Notes: generated from the sequence alone by a model not told the origin. DNA of 64,000 nt from Paraburkholderia terricola (GCF_900142195.1 NZ_FRAB01000010.1:124001-188000), one strand, 5' to 3'. Positions 8,489 through 16,734 are shown, counted from the first letter of the stretch. Translations and numbers: made by a program.

Positions 8489-9352
8489 TCAATCCCCCGC
8501 CGCCTCCGGCTCATGCGACGCCAACCGCGCTTTCGCATGCCGCATCTTCTCCAGGGTTTTGGGACCCGCTTTGAGCGCGACGCCGATAGCCAGCGCATCC
8601 ATGATGCACAAATGCACGAGCCGCGACACGCCGGGCGTGTTGGGATCAATCGGACTCGGCACTCGCAATAACAGCGGAATATCGACCAGCCACGCCAACC
8701 GCGAACCGACATTAGTCAGCGCAATCGTGGTCGCCCCACGCTCTTTAGCGATCTGAATGCTTTCATTCACCTCGACGCTGCGCCCCGAATGCGAAATCGC
8801 AAAGGCCACATCGCCCGGCTCCATCAGCCCCGCATAAAGCCGCTGCAAATGACCATCGGTAAAAGCCGTCGACGCGATATCGAGCCGCAAGAACCTCAAC
8901 GCCGCATCCTGCGCAACGAGCCCCGAGCCCGAGCCGACGCCAAAGAAAAACACTCGCCGCGCGCTCGACAACGCCGCAATCGCACTCTCGACCACCGCTG
9001 GATCGAGCGCAGCTTGTGCATGCGTGATCCCATCGACGGCAGCCTCGCCGACCTTGTCGATCAACGTCTTCACATCGTCGTCACGCGCGACCGCCGTGGA
9101 CGCATACGGCACCCCGCCCGCCACGCTCTGCGCCAGTTGCATCTTGAAGTCGCGCAAACCATGCGCACCGATCGCGCGACAAAACCGCGTAACGGAAGGC
9201 TCGGAAACCTCCGCGCGCTGCGCGAGTTCAGTGATGCTCGCGCGCATCGCGAAGTCGACATCGCTCAGCACCATCTCGGCGACCTTGCGCTCGGCGGGCC
9301 GCAGATTAGCCAGTGCGCTGCGGATGTGAGGAATCAAGTTCGGTGCGGACAC
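8489..9352 (-). CDS. RpiR/HexR-family transcriptional regulator with SIS domain
   Basis: A 287-residue protein. The N-terminal RpiR helix-turn-helix (LRPAERKVAEMVL, then ITELAQRAEVSEPSVTRFCRAIG) is followed by a sugar-isomerase (SIS) domain (RVFFFGVGSGSGLVAQDAALRFLRL, DVAFAISHSGRSVEV, GATTIALTN) that binds phosphosugars such as KDPG or sugar phosphates. The start is GTG at 9350-9352. It lies 94 bp downstream of the ABC transporter ATPase gene in the same direction and very probably controls the sugar uptake cluster. A HexR-like palindrome at 11411-11425 in the divergent control region fits this role. Confidence 0.88.
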   Translation of the reverse strand: MSAPNLIPHIRSALANLRPAERKVAEMVLSDVDFAMRASITELAQRAEVSEPSVTRFCRAIGAHGLRDFKMQLAQSVAGGVPYASTAVARDDDVKTLIDKVGEAAVDGITHAQAALDPAVVESAIAALSSARRVFFFGVGSGSGLVAQDAALRFLRLDIASTAFTDGHLQRLYAGLMEPGDVAFAISHSGRSVEVNESIQIAKERGATTIALTNVGSRLAWLVDIPLLLRVPSPIDPNTPGVSRLVHLCIMDALAIGVALKAGPKTLEKMRHAKARLASHEPEAAGD

Positions 9353-9446
9353 CCGGTGTTCCTTATGGGTTAAATGAATCCGCGTCGCGTCGCAGCTTCA
9401 ATCACTTTCATTCGGCTCGAATCATGCTCGAGCGGCAACACGCGGT

Positions 9447-10529
9447 TCAGACCAGCCTGCGTCCACTCTGCGTATCGAACAGATGAATATGCTCGGCCGG
9501 CAGACGCAGCGTGACGCGCTGACCGGGCTCGACCTTCGAGCGCTGGCGAGTCGTCACGCACCACATGCCGCCGCCTATTTTCCCGTACAAGTGGGTCTCG
9601 GCGCCAGTCGGCTCGACGACTTCCACTGCCATCGTGGCGTCAGGCGTTTGCGTCATGGTCTCGATGTGTTCGGGGCGCACGCCGAGCGTGACCTTCGCGC
9701 CGACCACCGCCGACGCGGGCGCGCCCTCCAGCACGATCTCGCCGCCGTCGTTCAGTTTCAACGCGAGGCCCTGCCCTTGCGCGCGACGCTCCAGCACGCC
9801 TTCGGCGAAATTCATCGACGGCGAACCAAGAAAGCTTGCGACAAACAGATTCGCCGGATGGTCATACAGTTCCAACGGACGCCCGATCTGCTCGATCCGC
9901 CCCGCGTTCATCACGACGATGCGATCGGCCATCGTCATCGCCTCGATCTGGTCGTGCGTGACGTAGATCACCGTGTTCTTCAACCGCTGATGCAACGCCT
10001 TGATTTCCGTGCGCATCTGCACGCGCAATTTCGCGTCGAGATTGGACAGCGGTTCGTCGAACAGGAACAGCGACGGTTCGCGCACCACCGCGCGCCCCAT
10101 TGCCACGCGTTGCCGCTGACCACCGGAAAGCGCACGCGGCAAGCGGTCCAGATAACCGCCGAGGTTCAGCATCTTCGCGGCGGCTTCAATGCGCGGCTTA
10201 AAATTCGCCGCCGCTTCCTTGCGAATCCGCGGCCCGAAAGCAATGTTCTCGTAGACCGAAAGATGCGGATAAAGCGCGTAGCTCTGAAACACCATCGAGA
10301 TATTGCGCTGCTGCGGCGGCAGCGTATTCGCACGCGTGCCGCCGATCATCAGATCGCCGCCGCTGATTTCCTCGAGCCCCGCCACCATGCGCATCAGCGT
10401 GCTCTTGCCGCAGCCCGACGGACCGACGAGCACGACGAACTCGCCGTCGTCGATATGCAGATCGATGCCGTGCACCACCTGCATGTCGCCATAGCGTTTG
10501 AAGATGCCGCTCAGTTGCACTGCTGCCAT
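9447..10529 (-). CDS. Carbohydrate ABC transporter ATP-binding protein (MalK/UgpC type)
   Basis: 360 residues from ATG 10529, chosen for the GAGGACAG ribosome-binding site. It has Walker A GPSGCGKST, the Q-loop VFQSYALYPHLSV, the signature LSGGQRQRVAMGRAVVREP, Walker B LFLFDEPLSNLDA and the switch histidine YVTHDQ. A C-terminal OB/TOBE regulatory domain (VTLGVRPEHIE, then HLFDTQSGRRL) is typical of the CUT1 subfamily. It energises the two permeases encoded on the other strand at 13.1-14.9 kb. It lies 63 bp downstream of the dehydrogenase gene, presumably in one transcript with it and the RpiR gene. Confidence 0.93.
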   Translation of the reverse strand: MAAVQLSGIFKRYGDMQVVHGIDLHIDDGEFVVLVGPSGCGKSTLMRMVAGLEEISGGDLMIGGTRANTLPPQQRNISMVFQSYALYPHLSVYENIAFGPRIRKEAAANFKPRIEAAAKMLNLGGYLDRLPRALSGGQRQRVAMGRAVVREPSLFLFDEPLSNLDAKLRVQMRTEIKALHQRLKNTVIYVTHDQIEAMTMADRIVVMNAGRIEQIGRPLELYDHPANLFVASFLGSPSMNFAEGVLERRAQGQGLALKLNDGGEIVLEGAPASAVVGAKVTLGVRPEHIETMTQTPDATMAVEVVEPTGAETHLYGKIGGGMWCVTTRQRSKVEPGQRVTLRLPAEHIHLFDTQSGRRLV

Positions 10530-10592
10530 GCTGTCCTCATCGTCGTGCTTCGTTGGTTCCACTTCGCGCGGGGTTCGACGTGCTCAAACCTC

Positions 10593-11366
10593 TTACAGCG
10601 ATTCGAGCGTCAGTTCTTCCGCCATCAGACGATTGCCCGCCATCAGGCCGCCGTCGACCGGCAACGCGACGCCGGTAATCACCCGCGCCATCGGCGACGC
10701 AAGGAACAACACCGCATCCGCGATATCGTCAGGCGTCGCGAAGTCGCGCAACGGGTACCACTTCTTCAGATCCTCGAACACCTGCGGGTTTCTATCGACG
10801 CGCGCCTGCCACGCTTGCGTCTTCACCGTGCCCGGACAGACGATATTCGCGCGAATTCCGTAACGGCCGAGTTCAACCGCGAGCGCCTTCGTGTAACTGA
10901 TGAGCCCGGCCTTCGCCGCGCTATACGCCGGATGACCGAGCGCGGCCATGCCGTTCACCGAGCCGATCAACACGAGCGCGCCCTGGCGCCGCTCGATCAT
11001 CGACGCGCGCACCGCTTCCACCGTGTGATACGTGCCGTTCAAATTCAAATGAATGTCGCGTTGCCAGCTCGCGGCATCGGTTGTAGCGAGCGTGAGCCCT
11101 TCCGCCGCGCCCGCGTTGGCGACCAGCACGTCCACCGGACCGCGCGACTTGACCGCGCCGGCCACCGCTTGCTGCACCGCGGCGGCGTCGCCGAGATCGG
11201 CTGTAATCGGCGTGACGTGCGCCGCGCCGAGTTGCGCGGCCAAGCCGTGAAGCGCGACCGCGTCGATGTCGAGCGCGAGCACCGTATCGCCCTGCTCCAC
11301 GAAGCGCCTGCACAAGACGCTACCGATGCCGCCGCAAGCGCCCGTTACCAACACCACACGATTCAT
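10593..11366 (-). CDS. Short-chain dehydrogenase/reductase
   Basis: A 257-residue classical SDR. It has the NAD(P) motif TGACGGIG (residues 8-15), NAG (VLVANAGAAEG), the catalytic serine in LIGSVNGMAAL, YSAAK (Tyr-x-x-x-Lys) and the C-terminal ITGVALPVDGGL. The acidic residue after beta-2 (LALDID) suggests a preference for NAD+. It is the first gene of the leftward dehydrogenase-ATPase-RpiR unit and probably oxidises the imported sugar or sugar acid, or a derived polyol. Substrate specificity cannot be read from the sequence. Confidence 0.9.
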   Translation of the reverse strand: MNRVVLVTGACGGIGSVLCRRFVEQGDTVLALDIDAVALHGLAAQLGAAHVTPITADLGDAAAVQQAVAGAVKSRGPVDVLVANAGAAEGLTLATTDAASWQRDIHLNLNGTYHTVEAVRASMIERRQGALVLIGSVNGMAALGHPAYSAAKAGLISYTKALAVELGRYGIRANIVCPGTVKTQAWQARVDRNPQVFEDLKKWYPLRDFATPDDIADAVLFLASPMARVITGVALPVDGGLMAGNRLMAEELTLESL

Positions 11367-11410
11367 GTCTGCCCTCGCTCCTGATTCGCTGCCGGGGATC
11401 GCATCTGGCC

Positions 11411-11425
11411 TGTAAATTTATTACA
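11411..11425. promoter_or_regulatory. HexR-like palindrome, candidate RpiR operator
   Basis: TGTAAATTTATTACA has perfect TGTAA/TTACA arms. The HexR consensus described in Proteobacteria is close to TGTAATTAAATTACA, and the regulator at 8489-9352 is a HexR relative. The site is centred about 52 bp upstream of the dehydrogenase ATG, in the promoter zone of the leftward operon. The match is seen directly; its pairing with this regulator is inferred. Confidence 0.6.
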
Positions 11426-11646
11426 CACTGACTTTCAATGCGGTTGCCTAGCCATCCCGAAGATTGGGTATCCATGACTTCGCCCACTGCAGAATACCCT
11501 TGGTTTAAAGCATCTTATGCACAAACACGGCTGAGAAGAAATATCGCAGACCCTACGTGACAAGCTATTTTGCGTCCTGTAGGATTTTTTCAAACAATTC
11601 AACCGCAGCGGCCGGCGACGGCAGCGGACCACCCCCAACCATCGTT

Positions 11647-11740
11647 GGATGGGACCGGCGTAAGCGTTAAAGCACTAGCTCCGATCGACACCGCTGGTTG
11701 GGACCGGAGTAAGCGCTAAAGCGCTAACTCCGATCGACAC
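11647..11740 (+). repeat. Tandem duplicated 45-bp palindromic element before the binding-protein gene
   Basis: Two copies, 11647-11691 and 11696-11740, are offset by 49 bp. Both contain GGGACCGG, a central A/T/GC block and CTCCGATCGACAC. Copy 2 is a near-perfect palindrome: CGGAGT (11705-11710), AGCGCT (11712-11717), AA, AGCGCT (11720-11725), ACTCCG (11727-11732). Copy 1 has the same layout with eroded arms. Copy 2 ends 12 bp before the ATG and abuts the AGGAGAGAG ribosome-binding site, so it is probably in the transcribed leader. It may be a DNA operator or a leader-RNA stem. Confidence 0.75.
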
Positions 11741-11752
11741 AGGAGAGAGAGA

Positions 11753-12985
11753 ATGTCGTTGCATGCCCGTGCTTCCCTCGCGCTAGGCAAAGTTGCCGTG
11801 GCGCTCGCGTTTGCAGGTATCGCCGTGGCGGCTCACGCCGATACGGTCCGCGTCACCGTCGCGCATTACAGCGACGCCACCGCGCCGTACTTCGAAAAAA
11901 TGGCCCGCAACTTCGAGAAGGCCAATCCCGGCACGACCATCAAGATCGAAGACGTGAACTGGGACACGCTGCAACAGAAACTCCAAACCGACATTTCCGG
12001 TGGCGCCAACGCCGACCTCGCGATCGTCGGCACGCGCTGGCTGCTCGACTTCGTGAAGGACGACGTCGCCGAACCGCTCGACGGCTACATGGACGCGAGC
12101 TTCAAGGGCCGCTTCATCGGCCCGTTCCTCGCACCGGGAGAAATCAACGGCAAGGTGTACGGCTTGCCGATCGCCGCATCCGCGCGCGCGCTCTATTACA
12201 ACAAGGACCTGCTCGCGAAGGTCGGCTATCCCGACGGCCCGAAAACCTGGAACGACGTGATAGAAGCGTCGAAGAAACTGAAGGCCCAAGGCGTTGCCGG
12301 CTTCGGTCTGCAAGGCAAGGAAATCGAAACGGACGTCTACTATTACTACGCGCTGTGGACCAACGGCGGCGACGTCGTCGGCAAGGACAGCAAGGCCGCG
12401 TTCAATTCGGCGGCCGGCATCAAGGCGGCCACGCTCTATAAGACGATGATCGACCAGGGTCTGACGCAACCGGGCGTGACCGGCTTCAGCCGCGAGGACG
12501 TGCAGAACCTGTTCAAGCAGGGCCGCGTCGCGATGATGATCTCCGCGCCGTTCCTCGCGAAGCAGATCAAGAAGGAAGCGCCGAACCTGAAGTACGGCAT
12601 CGATCCGATTCCGATGGGCACGACGCACGCCACCTATGCGGTGACGGACTCGATCGTGATGTTCAAGAACTCCAAGGTGAAGAAGTCCGCGTGGAAGTTC
12701 GTCGACTATCTGTTCACGAAGGAACCGCGTGTGGAGTTCACGACGACCGAAGGCTTCCTGCCGACCACCAAGGCGGAATCGAGCGATCCGGCGTTCAACG
12801 ATCCTGACACCAAGGCTTTCGTCGCGTTGCTGCCGACGGCCCGCTTCGCACCGACCGTGACCGGCTGGGAAGACACCGCGAAGGCCGTGACCGATGCGAT
12901 GCAATCGGTCTACCTGGGCAAGGTGAAACCGGCGGATGCGTTGAACGCGGCGGCCACGCAAGCGAACAAGTCGCTCGGTCATTGA
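11753..12985 (+). CDS. Carbohydrate ABC transporter substrate-binding protein
   Basis: 410 residues. The signal peptide is MSLHARAS..AVAAHA with predicted cleavage before D30. The mature part is a family-1 solute-binding protein (VRVTVAHYSDATAPYFEKMA, WDTLQQKLQTDISGGANADL, GLPIAASARALYYNKDLLAK). It captures a sugar in the periplasm for the two downstream permeases. AGGAGAGAGAG is a strong ribosome-binding site. A 15-bp hairpin follows the gene, which would raise its expression relative to the permeases. The closest functional analogues are UgpB/MalE-like proteins; the ligand is unknown. Confidence 0.93.
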   Translation: MSLHARASLALGKVAVALAFAGIAVAAHADTVRVTVAHYSDATAPYFEKMARNFEKANPGTTIKIEDVNWDTLQQKLQTDISGGANADLAIVGTRWLLDFVKDDVAEPLDGYMDASFKGRFIGPFLAPGEINGKVYGLPIAASARALYYNKDLLAKVGYPDGPKTWNDVIEASKKLKAQGVAGFGLQGKEIETDVYYYYALWTNGGDVVGKDSKAAFNSAAGIKAATLYKTMIDQGLTQPGVTGFSREDVQNLFKQGRVAMMISAPFLAKQIKKEAPNLKYGIDPIPMGTTHATYAVTDSIVMFKNSKVKKSAWKFVDYLFTKEPRVEFTTTEGFLPTTKAESSDPAFNDPDTKAFVALLPTARFAPTVTGWEDTAKAVTDAMQSVYLGKVKPADALNAAATQANKSLGH

Positions 12986-13030
12986 TGGCTGTGTGGTTGC
13001 GCGGTGATTTCTTTGTGAGTTGCTGAACAC

Positions 13031-13068
13031 GAAACGCGCGCCGCCGTTGCGAAGGCGGCGCGCGTTTC
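13031..13068 (+). terminator. Perfect 15-bp hairpin between binding-protein and permease genes
   Basis: GAAACGCGCGCCGCC (13031-13045) pairs perfectly with GGCGGCGCGCGTTTC (13054-13068) around an 8-base loop. It lies 45 bp after the binding-protein stop and 80 bp before the first permease. There is no long T-run, so it more likely protects the upstream mRNA 3' end or causes partial termination than acts as a full intrinsic terminator. This arrangement is common where the binding protein is needed in excess. Confidence 0.7.
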
Positions 13069-13148
13069 GCTCGTATTGCACGAATGCAGTATCCGGCCCA
13101 TCCCGTCGCGCGCGCTGATTAACGCACGCCTCTTACGATCGAGCACGC

Positions 13149-14039
13149 ATGAGCCGTTCCGCTTCTTCGCGCCTGCAAGCGCCCTGGTTGCTGATTGCGC
13201 CGAGCCTGGTGTTGGCGCTGTTCATCATCAGCTATCCGATTTTCAACATCGTGTGGCAATCGCTGCACGAGGTGTCGCGCTTCGGCGCGATTCGCGGCTT
13301 CACCGGTCTGCAAAACTTCTACACCGTCTTTACCGATCCCACGTTTCTCGCGGCGGCTCGCCGGACGATTGTCTGGACCGTGTTCGTGGTGGGCGGCACG
13401 GTGTTGATTTCGGTGCCGGTTGCGCTGGTGCTGAATCAGGATTTCCATGGACGCGGCGTGGCGCGCACGATCGTGATGCTGCCGTGGTCCGTCTCGCTGA
13501 CGATGACCGCCGTGGTGTGGCGCTGGTCCTTCAACGATGACTACGGCATGGTCAACGTGACGTTGCAGCGCTTGGGGTTGATCAGCGGGCCGATCCATTG
13601 GCTGGCGACGCCGGAGCTCGCGTTTCCCGTGGAGATCGCGGTGGGCATTCTGGTGTCGATTCCCTTTACGGTGACGATTCTGCTGGGCGGGTTGTCGTCG
13701 GTGCCGGGCGATATTTACGAAGCGGCGCGCATGGATGGCGCGAGCGCCTGGCAGCAGTTTCGCAAGCTGACGATGCCGCTGTTGCGGCCGTTCATCAACA
13801 TGGCGATTCTGTTGAACGTGATCTATGTGTTCAACTCGTTTCCGATTATCTGGGTGATGACGCAAGGCGGGCCGGATAACAGCACGCATATTCTCGTCAC
13901 GTATCTGTATGAGCTTGGATTCCGGCTGGGACGTCCCGGCGAAGCCGCGGCGGTGTCGCTGATCATGCTCGTCATGCTGTTCGTTTTCTCGATCGCCTAT
14001 CTGCGCTTGCAGCCCGCGAAAGAAGGAGATCCGACATGA
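13149..14039 (+). CDS. Sugar ABC transporter permease (MalF/UgpA type)
   Basis: A 296-residue inner-membrane protein with six predicted helices. The EAA loop is EAARMDGASAWQQFRKLTMPLL (about 193-214), the site that contacts the ATPase. The opening WLLIAPSLVLALFIISYPIF is typical of CUT1 permeases. It overlaps the next gene by 4 bp (ATGA at 14036-14039), which indicates translational coupling. Together with that permease it forms the channel for the substrate delivered by the binding protein. Confidence 0.92.
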   Translation: MSRSASSRLQAPWLLIAPSLVLALFIISYPIFNIVWQSLHEVSRFGAIRGFTGLQNFYTVFTDPTFLAAARRTIVWTVFVVGGTVLISVPVALVLNQDFHGRGVARTIVMLPWSVSLTMTAVVWRWSFNDDYGMVNVTLQRLGLISGPIHWLATPELAFPVEIAVGILVSIPFTVTILLGGLSSVPGDIYEAARMDGASAWQQFRKLTMPLLRPFINMAILLNVIYVFNSFPIIWVMTQGGPDNSTHILVTYLYELGFRLGRPGEAAAVSLIMLVMLFVFSIAYLRLQPAKEGDPT

Positions 14040-14887
14040 GCCTCAGCTTGAAGACGAAGCGCTCGCTGTGGTGCTGGTTGGCGTTGTCGCCGCTGGTTGT
14101 GGTGGTGTTGTTTCCGTTTGCCGTGATGTTGTTTACTGCGTTGAAGCCGGCTTCGGAGATCTTTGTTTATCCGGCGCGGTGGTTGCCGGTGCATTGGCAG
14201 TGGAGCAATTTTGTCGATATGTGGAAGGCGGCTAATTTCGGTGTGGCTTTGCGGAACAGCACCGTGATCAGTTTGCTGTCGACGTTGCTTGCGCTGGCGG
14301 TGAGCTTGCCGTCGGCTTATGCGTTGGCGCGGTTTCCGTTTCGCGGGCGGGGATTGTATCGACAGTTTCTTCTGGTGACGCAGATGTTGTCGCCGATCTT
14401 GCTGGTGGTGGGCCTGTTCCGGCTTGCCGCGATGATTCCTTATGGCGATGGGAATCTGGTTGACTCCAAGATTGGGGTTATCGTTTCTTATGCGGCTTTT
14501 AATATCGCGTTTGCTGTTTGGATGTTGTCTTCTTACTTTCAGACTGTGCCGCGAGATCTCGAGGAAGCGGCTTGGCTTGAGGGGTGCGGGAGGACGAGGG
14601 CTGTTTTCAAGGTGTTCTTGCCGTTGGCCGTGCCTGCGATTGTCGTTACAGCGATCTTTACTTTTATCAATGCGTGGAATGAGTTTGCTGTTGTTTATAC
14701 ATTGATTCGGTCGCCGGAGAATAAGACGCTTACCGTGCAAGTGACTGATATGGTCGCGGGGAAGTATGTTGTCGAGTGGCATCTTGTGATGGCCGCCACG
14801 CTTTGTGCGACTTTGCCGGTTTCGGTGGTGTTTGCGTGGTTGCAGAGGTATTTGGTTAAGGGGTTGGCGTTGGGGGGGGTGAAGTAG
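14036..14887 (+). CDS. Sugar ABC transporter permease (MalG/UgpE type)
   Basis: 283 residues, six predicted helices. The EAA loop reads EEAAWLEGCGRTRAVFKVFL (about 180-199). It ends in the LVKGLALGGVK tail typical of MalG-type subunits. Its start overlaps the stop of the partner permease. Codon use drifts to T-rich third positions in the last 500 bp (many ttt, ttg and gtt codons), unlike the upstream genes and leading towards the lower-GC islet that follows; the reading frame is nonetheless intact. No terminator was recognised after it. Confidence 0.92.
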   Translation: MSLSLKTKRSLWCWLALSPLVVVVLFPFAVMLFTALKPASEIFVYPARWLPVHWQWSNFVDMWKAANFGVALRNSTVISLLSTLLALAVSLPSAYALARFPFRGRGLYRQFLLVTQMLSPILLVVGLFRLAAMIPYGDGNLVDSKIGVIVSYAAFNIAFAVWMLSSYFQTVPRDLEEAAWLEGCGRTRAVFKVFLPLAVPAIVVTAIFTFINAWNEFAVVYTLIRSPENKTLTVQVTDMVAGKYVVEWHLVMAATLCATLPVSVVFAWLQRYLVKGLALGGVK

Positions 14888-15112
14888 GGATCTTTATTGC
14901 CGTGGTTGAAGGTTTCGCGTTTTCCGACGGTTTAGCAAGGCAATGAGAACGCATGCGATGAACAACGCGATGATGAAGCTCGCCACGAGCAACGCGCCTG
15001 CTATTACTTTTTCAAACCTCCCTTAACGACTTATCGACCGGTTTTAGATTGTTGCGTTTCACGCGTGTTGGTCGGAACTAGTGTTTAGACCAGCAAGTAA
15101 GCTCATTCCACT

Positions 15113-15337
15113 CTACCGCCGCAGAAACAGATACACGATGAACGTACCCAGCAACACAACACCCGCACAATAAAACACAGACTTGCGTCGCAAGAAATCC
15201 AACCTCGATACAGGCGGTTTTTTCTCACCATCGAGGTCCCAATAGTCGATTCCTTGGTCCCCCGTGACGTTGATGACAATCAGCCCTGCCGCGCCCACAA
15301 ACAGCACGAGCAAAATCACGAATATTACTGTTGACAT
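15113..15337 (-). CDS. Small two-helix membrane protein, candidate immunity protein
   Basis: 74 residues with two hydrophobic helices (TVIFVILLVLFVGAAGLIVI, residues 3-22, and YCAGVVLLGTFIVYLFLR, 56-73) flanking a charged 30-residue loop (GDQGIDYWDLDGEKKPP). It lies 15 bp downstream of the glycine-zipper protein in the same direction. Small inner-membrane proteins encoded directly after membrane-active type VI effectors are commonly their immunity proteins, so I infer that role here. There is no recognisable family. The ribosome-binding site is weak (ATAGAGAC). The gene has lower GC than the chromosome around it. Confidence 0.6.
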   Translation of the reverse strand: MSTVIFVILLVLFVGAAGLIVINVTGDQGIDYWDLDGEKKPPVSRLDFLRRKSVFYCAGVVLLGTFIVYLFLRR

Positions 15338-15352
15338 GTCTCTATAGTCCGT

Positions 15353-16156
15353 TCAATCGTTCATCCAGTGCATGAAGACGGACAACTCTTCCTGGTACAT
15401 ATCGTTCGTAGCTTCAGCCGCCATGCCGCCCAGGTTGCTACCAATAAACACAAGGGCAATGGCACACGCCGGTTCAGCGGGACCGCAGACGAAAGAAACG
15501 GCAAGCCCAGCCAAACTTCCTCCAATCATACCGCCTGCAATGATGCTTCCCTGTCTCGCCGCCTCTCTCACTTTATCTTTAGCGGCGACCACTTCACCTG
15601 TTGCCAGAATCGCCGTGAATATGATGGCAACCCGAGCGCTGACCCGCAACTGGCGAACCTTCGTTGTAACGTCAGCATTTGCACCCCCAGCCTTTTTCAG
15701 TACGGTATAGTAGACCGCGTTGCGCTCTTCAATAGTCAAGGCGGCAAAGTTCTTGCCGGACTGAGCTTGGGCATACTTGTTGAGATAGTAGTCAAAGCCC
15801 CGCGCGTCGAGTTTAAGCTTTTCAGCTTTGGCAATGCCAACGGCCGAGGTGTATTTTCGGTATTCAATGAACAACCTGTCGCGCAACTGACTGCAATACT
15901 CAGCGCCCTCCTTCACCGTCATCCCCCCGCGTGACACTTCCTGCCTTACCTCGTTGGAAATATCCTTGATGTGCTTGACATATTGCTGACGCACTTTGTC
16001 ATCGCTAATTGCATTGACTGCGAATGTGGTACCGATGGCTTCATAGTCCGCGATAGCAGCTTCCAGAATCGCGCTTTTTATGTCGTGAGTTGTCTGCGTG
16101 TTAAAAGGTCCGTTGGCTATCGTACTCTTGTTCGCTGTTATATCGGCCATATTCAT
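15353..16156 (-). CDS. Putative membrane-active type VI effector with glycine zipper
   Basis: 267 residues, no signal peptide. Residues 25-170 are predicted helical, charged and unassigned. Residues 175-245 contain hydrophobic helices rich in spaced glycines (AIIFTAILATGEVVA, then IIAGGMIGGSLAGLAVSF and ALVFIGSNLGGMAAEA), the pattern of glycine-zipper pore formers. It overlaps the PAAR gene by 4 bp (ATGA) and is followed by a small membrane protein. PAAR proteins cap the type VI spike and carry or recruit cargo, so a pore-forming cargo effector is the simplest reading. No known toxin domain is recognised, so the toxicity is inference. An alternative ATG lies 6 bp downstream. Confidence 0.6.
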   Translation of the reverse strand: MNMADITANKSTIANGPFNTQTTHDIKSAILEAAIADYEAIGTTFAVNAISDDKVRQQYVKHIKDISNEVRQEVSRGGMTVKEGAEYCSQLRDRLFIEYRKYTSAVGIAKAEKLKLDARGFDYYLNKYAQAQSGKNFAALTIEERNAVYYTVLKKAGGANADVTTKVRQLRVSARVAIIFTAILATGEVVAAKDKVREAARQGSIIAGGMIGGSLAGLAVSFVCGPAEPACAIALVFIGSNLGGMAAEATNDMYQEELSVFMHWMND

Positions 16157-16734
16157 CCCACCATCGCCATCAGAATGCTACCCACCACCGACTGGCCGCT
16201 TGTCTGAGCATCGTCTAGCACGACATCTATCTTCTGGCATGTCGATGCGTTTGAACGGTCAAAATGTACCGTGTCATCGAATCCGAAAATTCCCTCTTCT
16301 ACGGAACCATCGGCGAAGTGAGCGCGGCAGCGCAAGCCGTCACAACTGCCAGCATCGTTTAGAGCAAACCGAATCCAGTGCTCACTTGTCGACTCCGCTT
16401 CGAGTAATGAGCCATTGAACGAGAACCCCATGCTTACGAGCTCTTTTGATTCAAAACTCATCGTCATATCTGTCTGCGAGGCAATCATCACTGGAGGTGG
16501 GTAGCATTTGCACGCGCAGATATCGCCTTCAAGTGCCGGGCGTCTCCCCATCAGTTGGTCCGGCCAGCGCGGTCCCTTTTCAGCGATAACCCCGGTTGAC
16601 CGGCAGGCAGGGCAAACAACCACAGCACCGAGGAACGTCAATTCAGTTCCGTCGTGCATCATGAGAGGGATGCCTTCTGCAACAACACCTCCGGCTGACG
16701 ACTTATCGCCTAGCTTTAGATAGCTACGTTTCAT
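16153..16734 (-). CDS. PAAR-domain protein with unknown C-terminal domain
   Basis: 193 residues. The N-terminal 90 residues form a PAAR domain: KLGDKSSAGGVVAEGI, then VVCPACRSTGVI (C41, C44), ALEGDICACKCYPPP (C73, C75, C77) and VMIASQ. PAAR domains sharpen the VgrG tip of type VI secretion systems, and the Cys/His set binds the metal. The remaining 100 residues (SEHWIRFALNDAGSCDGLRCRAHFADGSVEEGIFGF..) resemble no family I know and may hold the cargo. No vgrG or structural type VI gene is in the window, so this is an orphan cassette served by a system elsewhere. GC is lower than in the flanking genes. Confidence 0.85.
   Translation of the reverse strand: MKRSYLKLGDKSSAGGVVAEGIPLMMHDGTELTFLGAVVVCPACRSTGVIAEKGPRWPDQLMGRRPALEGDICACKCYPPPVMIASQTDMTMSFESKELVSMGFSFNGSLLEAESTSEHWIRFALNDAGSCDGLRCRAHFADGSVEEGIFGFDDTVHFDRSNASTCQKIDVVLDDAQTSGQSVVGSILMAMVG

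Larger units (their letters stand above)
11367..11752. other. Divergent control region of the sugar-uptake cluster
   Basis: 386 bp without a gene between the leftward dehydrogenase and the rightward binding-protein gene. It holds the HexR-like palindrome (11411-11425), a weak inverted repeat GGGTAT/ATACCC (11466-11471 and 11494-11499), a hairpin CCTAC/GTAGG before a T-run (about 11554-11590), and the duplicated palindromic element at 11647-11740. The left two thirds are noticeably AT-richer than the flanking genes, as expected for promoters. I could not place the -35 and -10 boxes confidently. Confidence 0.6.

Noticed and set aside
11554-11590. CCTAC/GTAGG hairpin with a T-run in the divergent control region
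   Set aside because: The stem is only five pairs around a loop of more than 20 bases, too weak to call a terminator.
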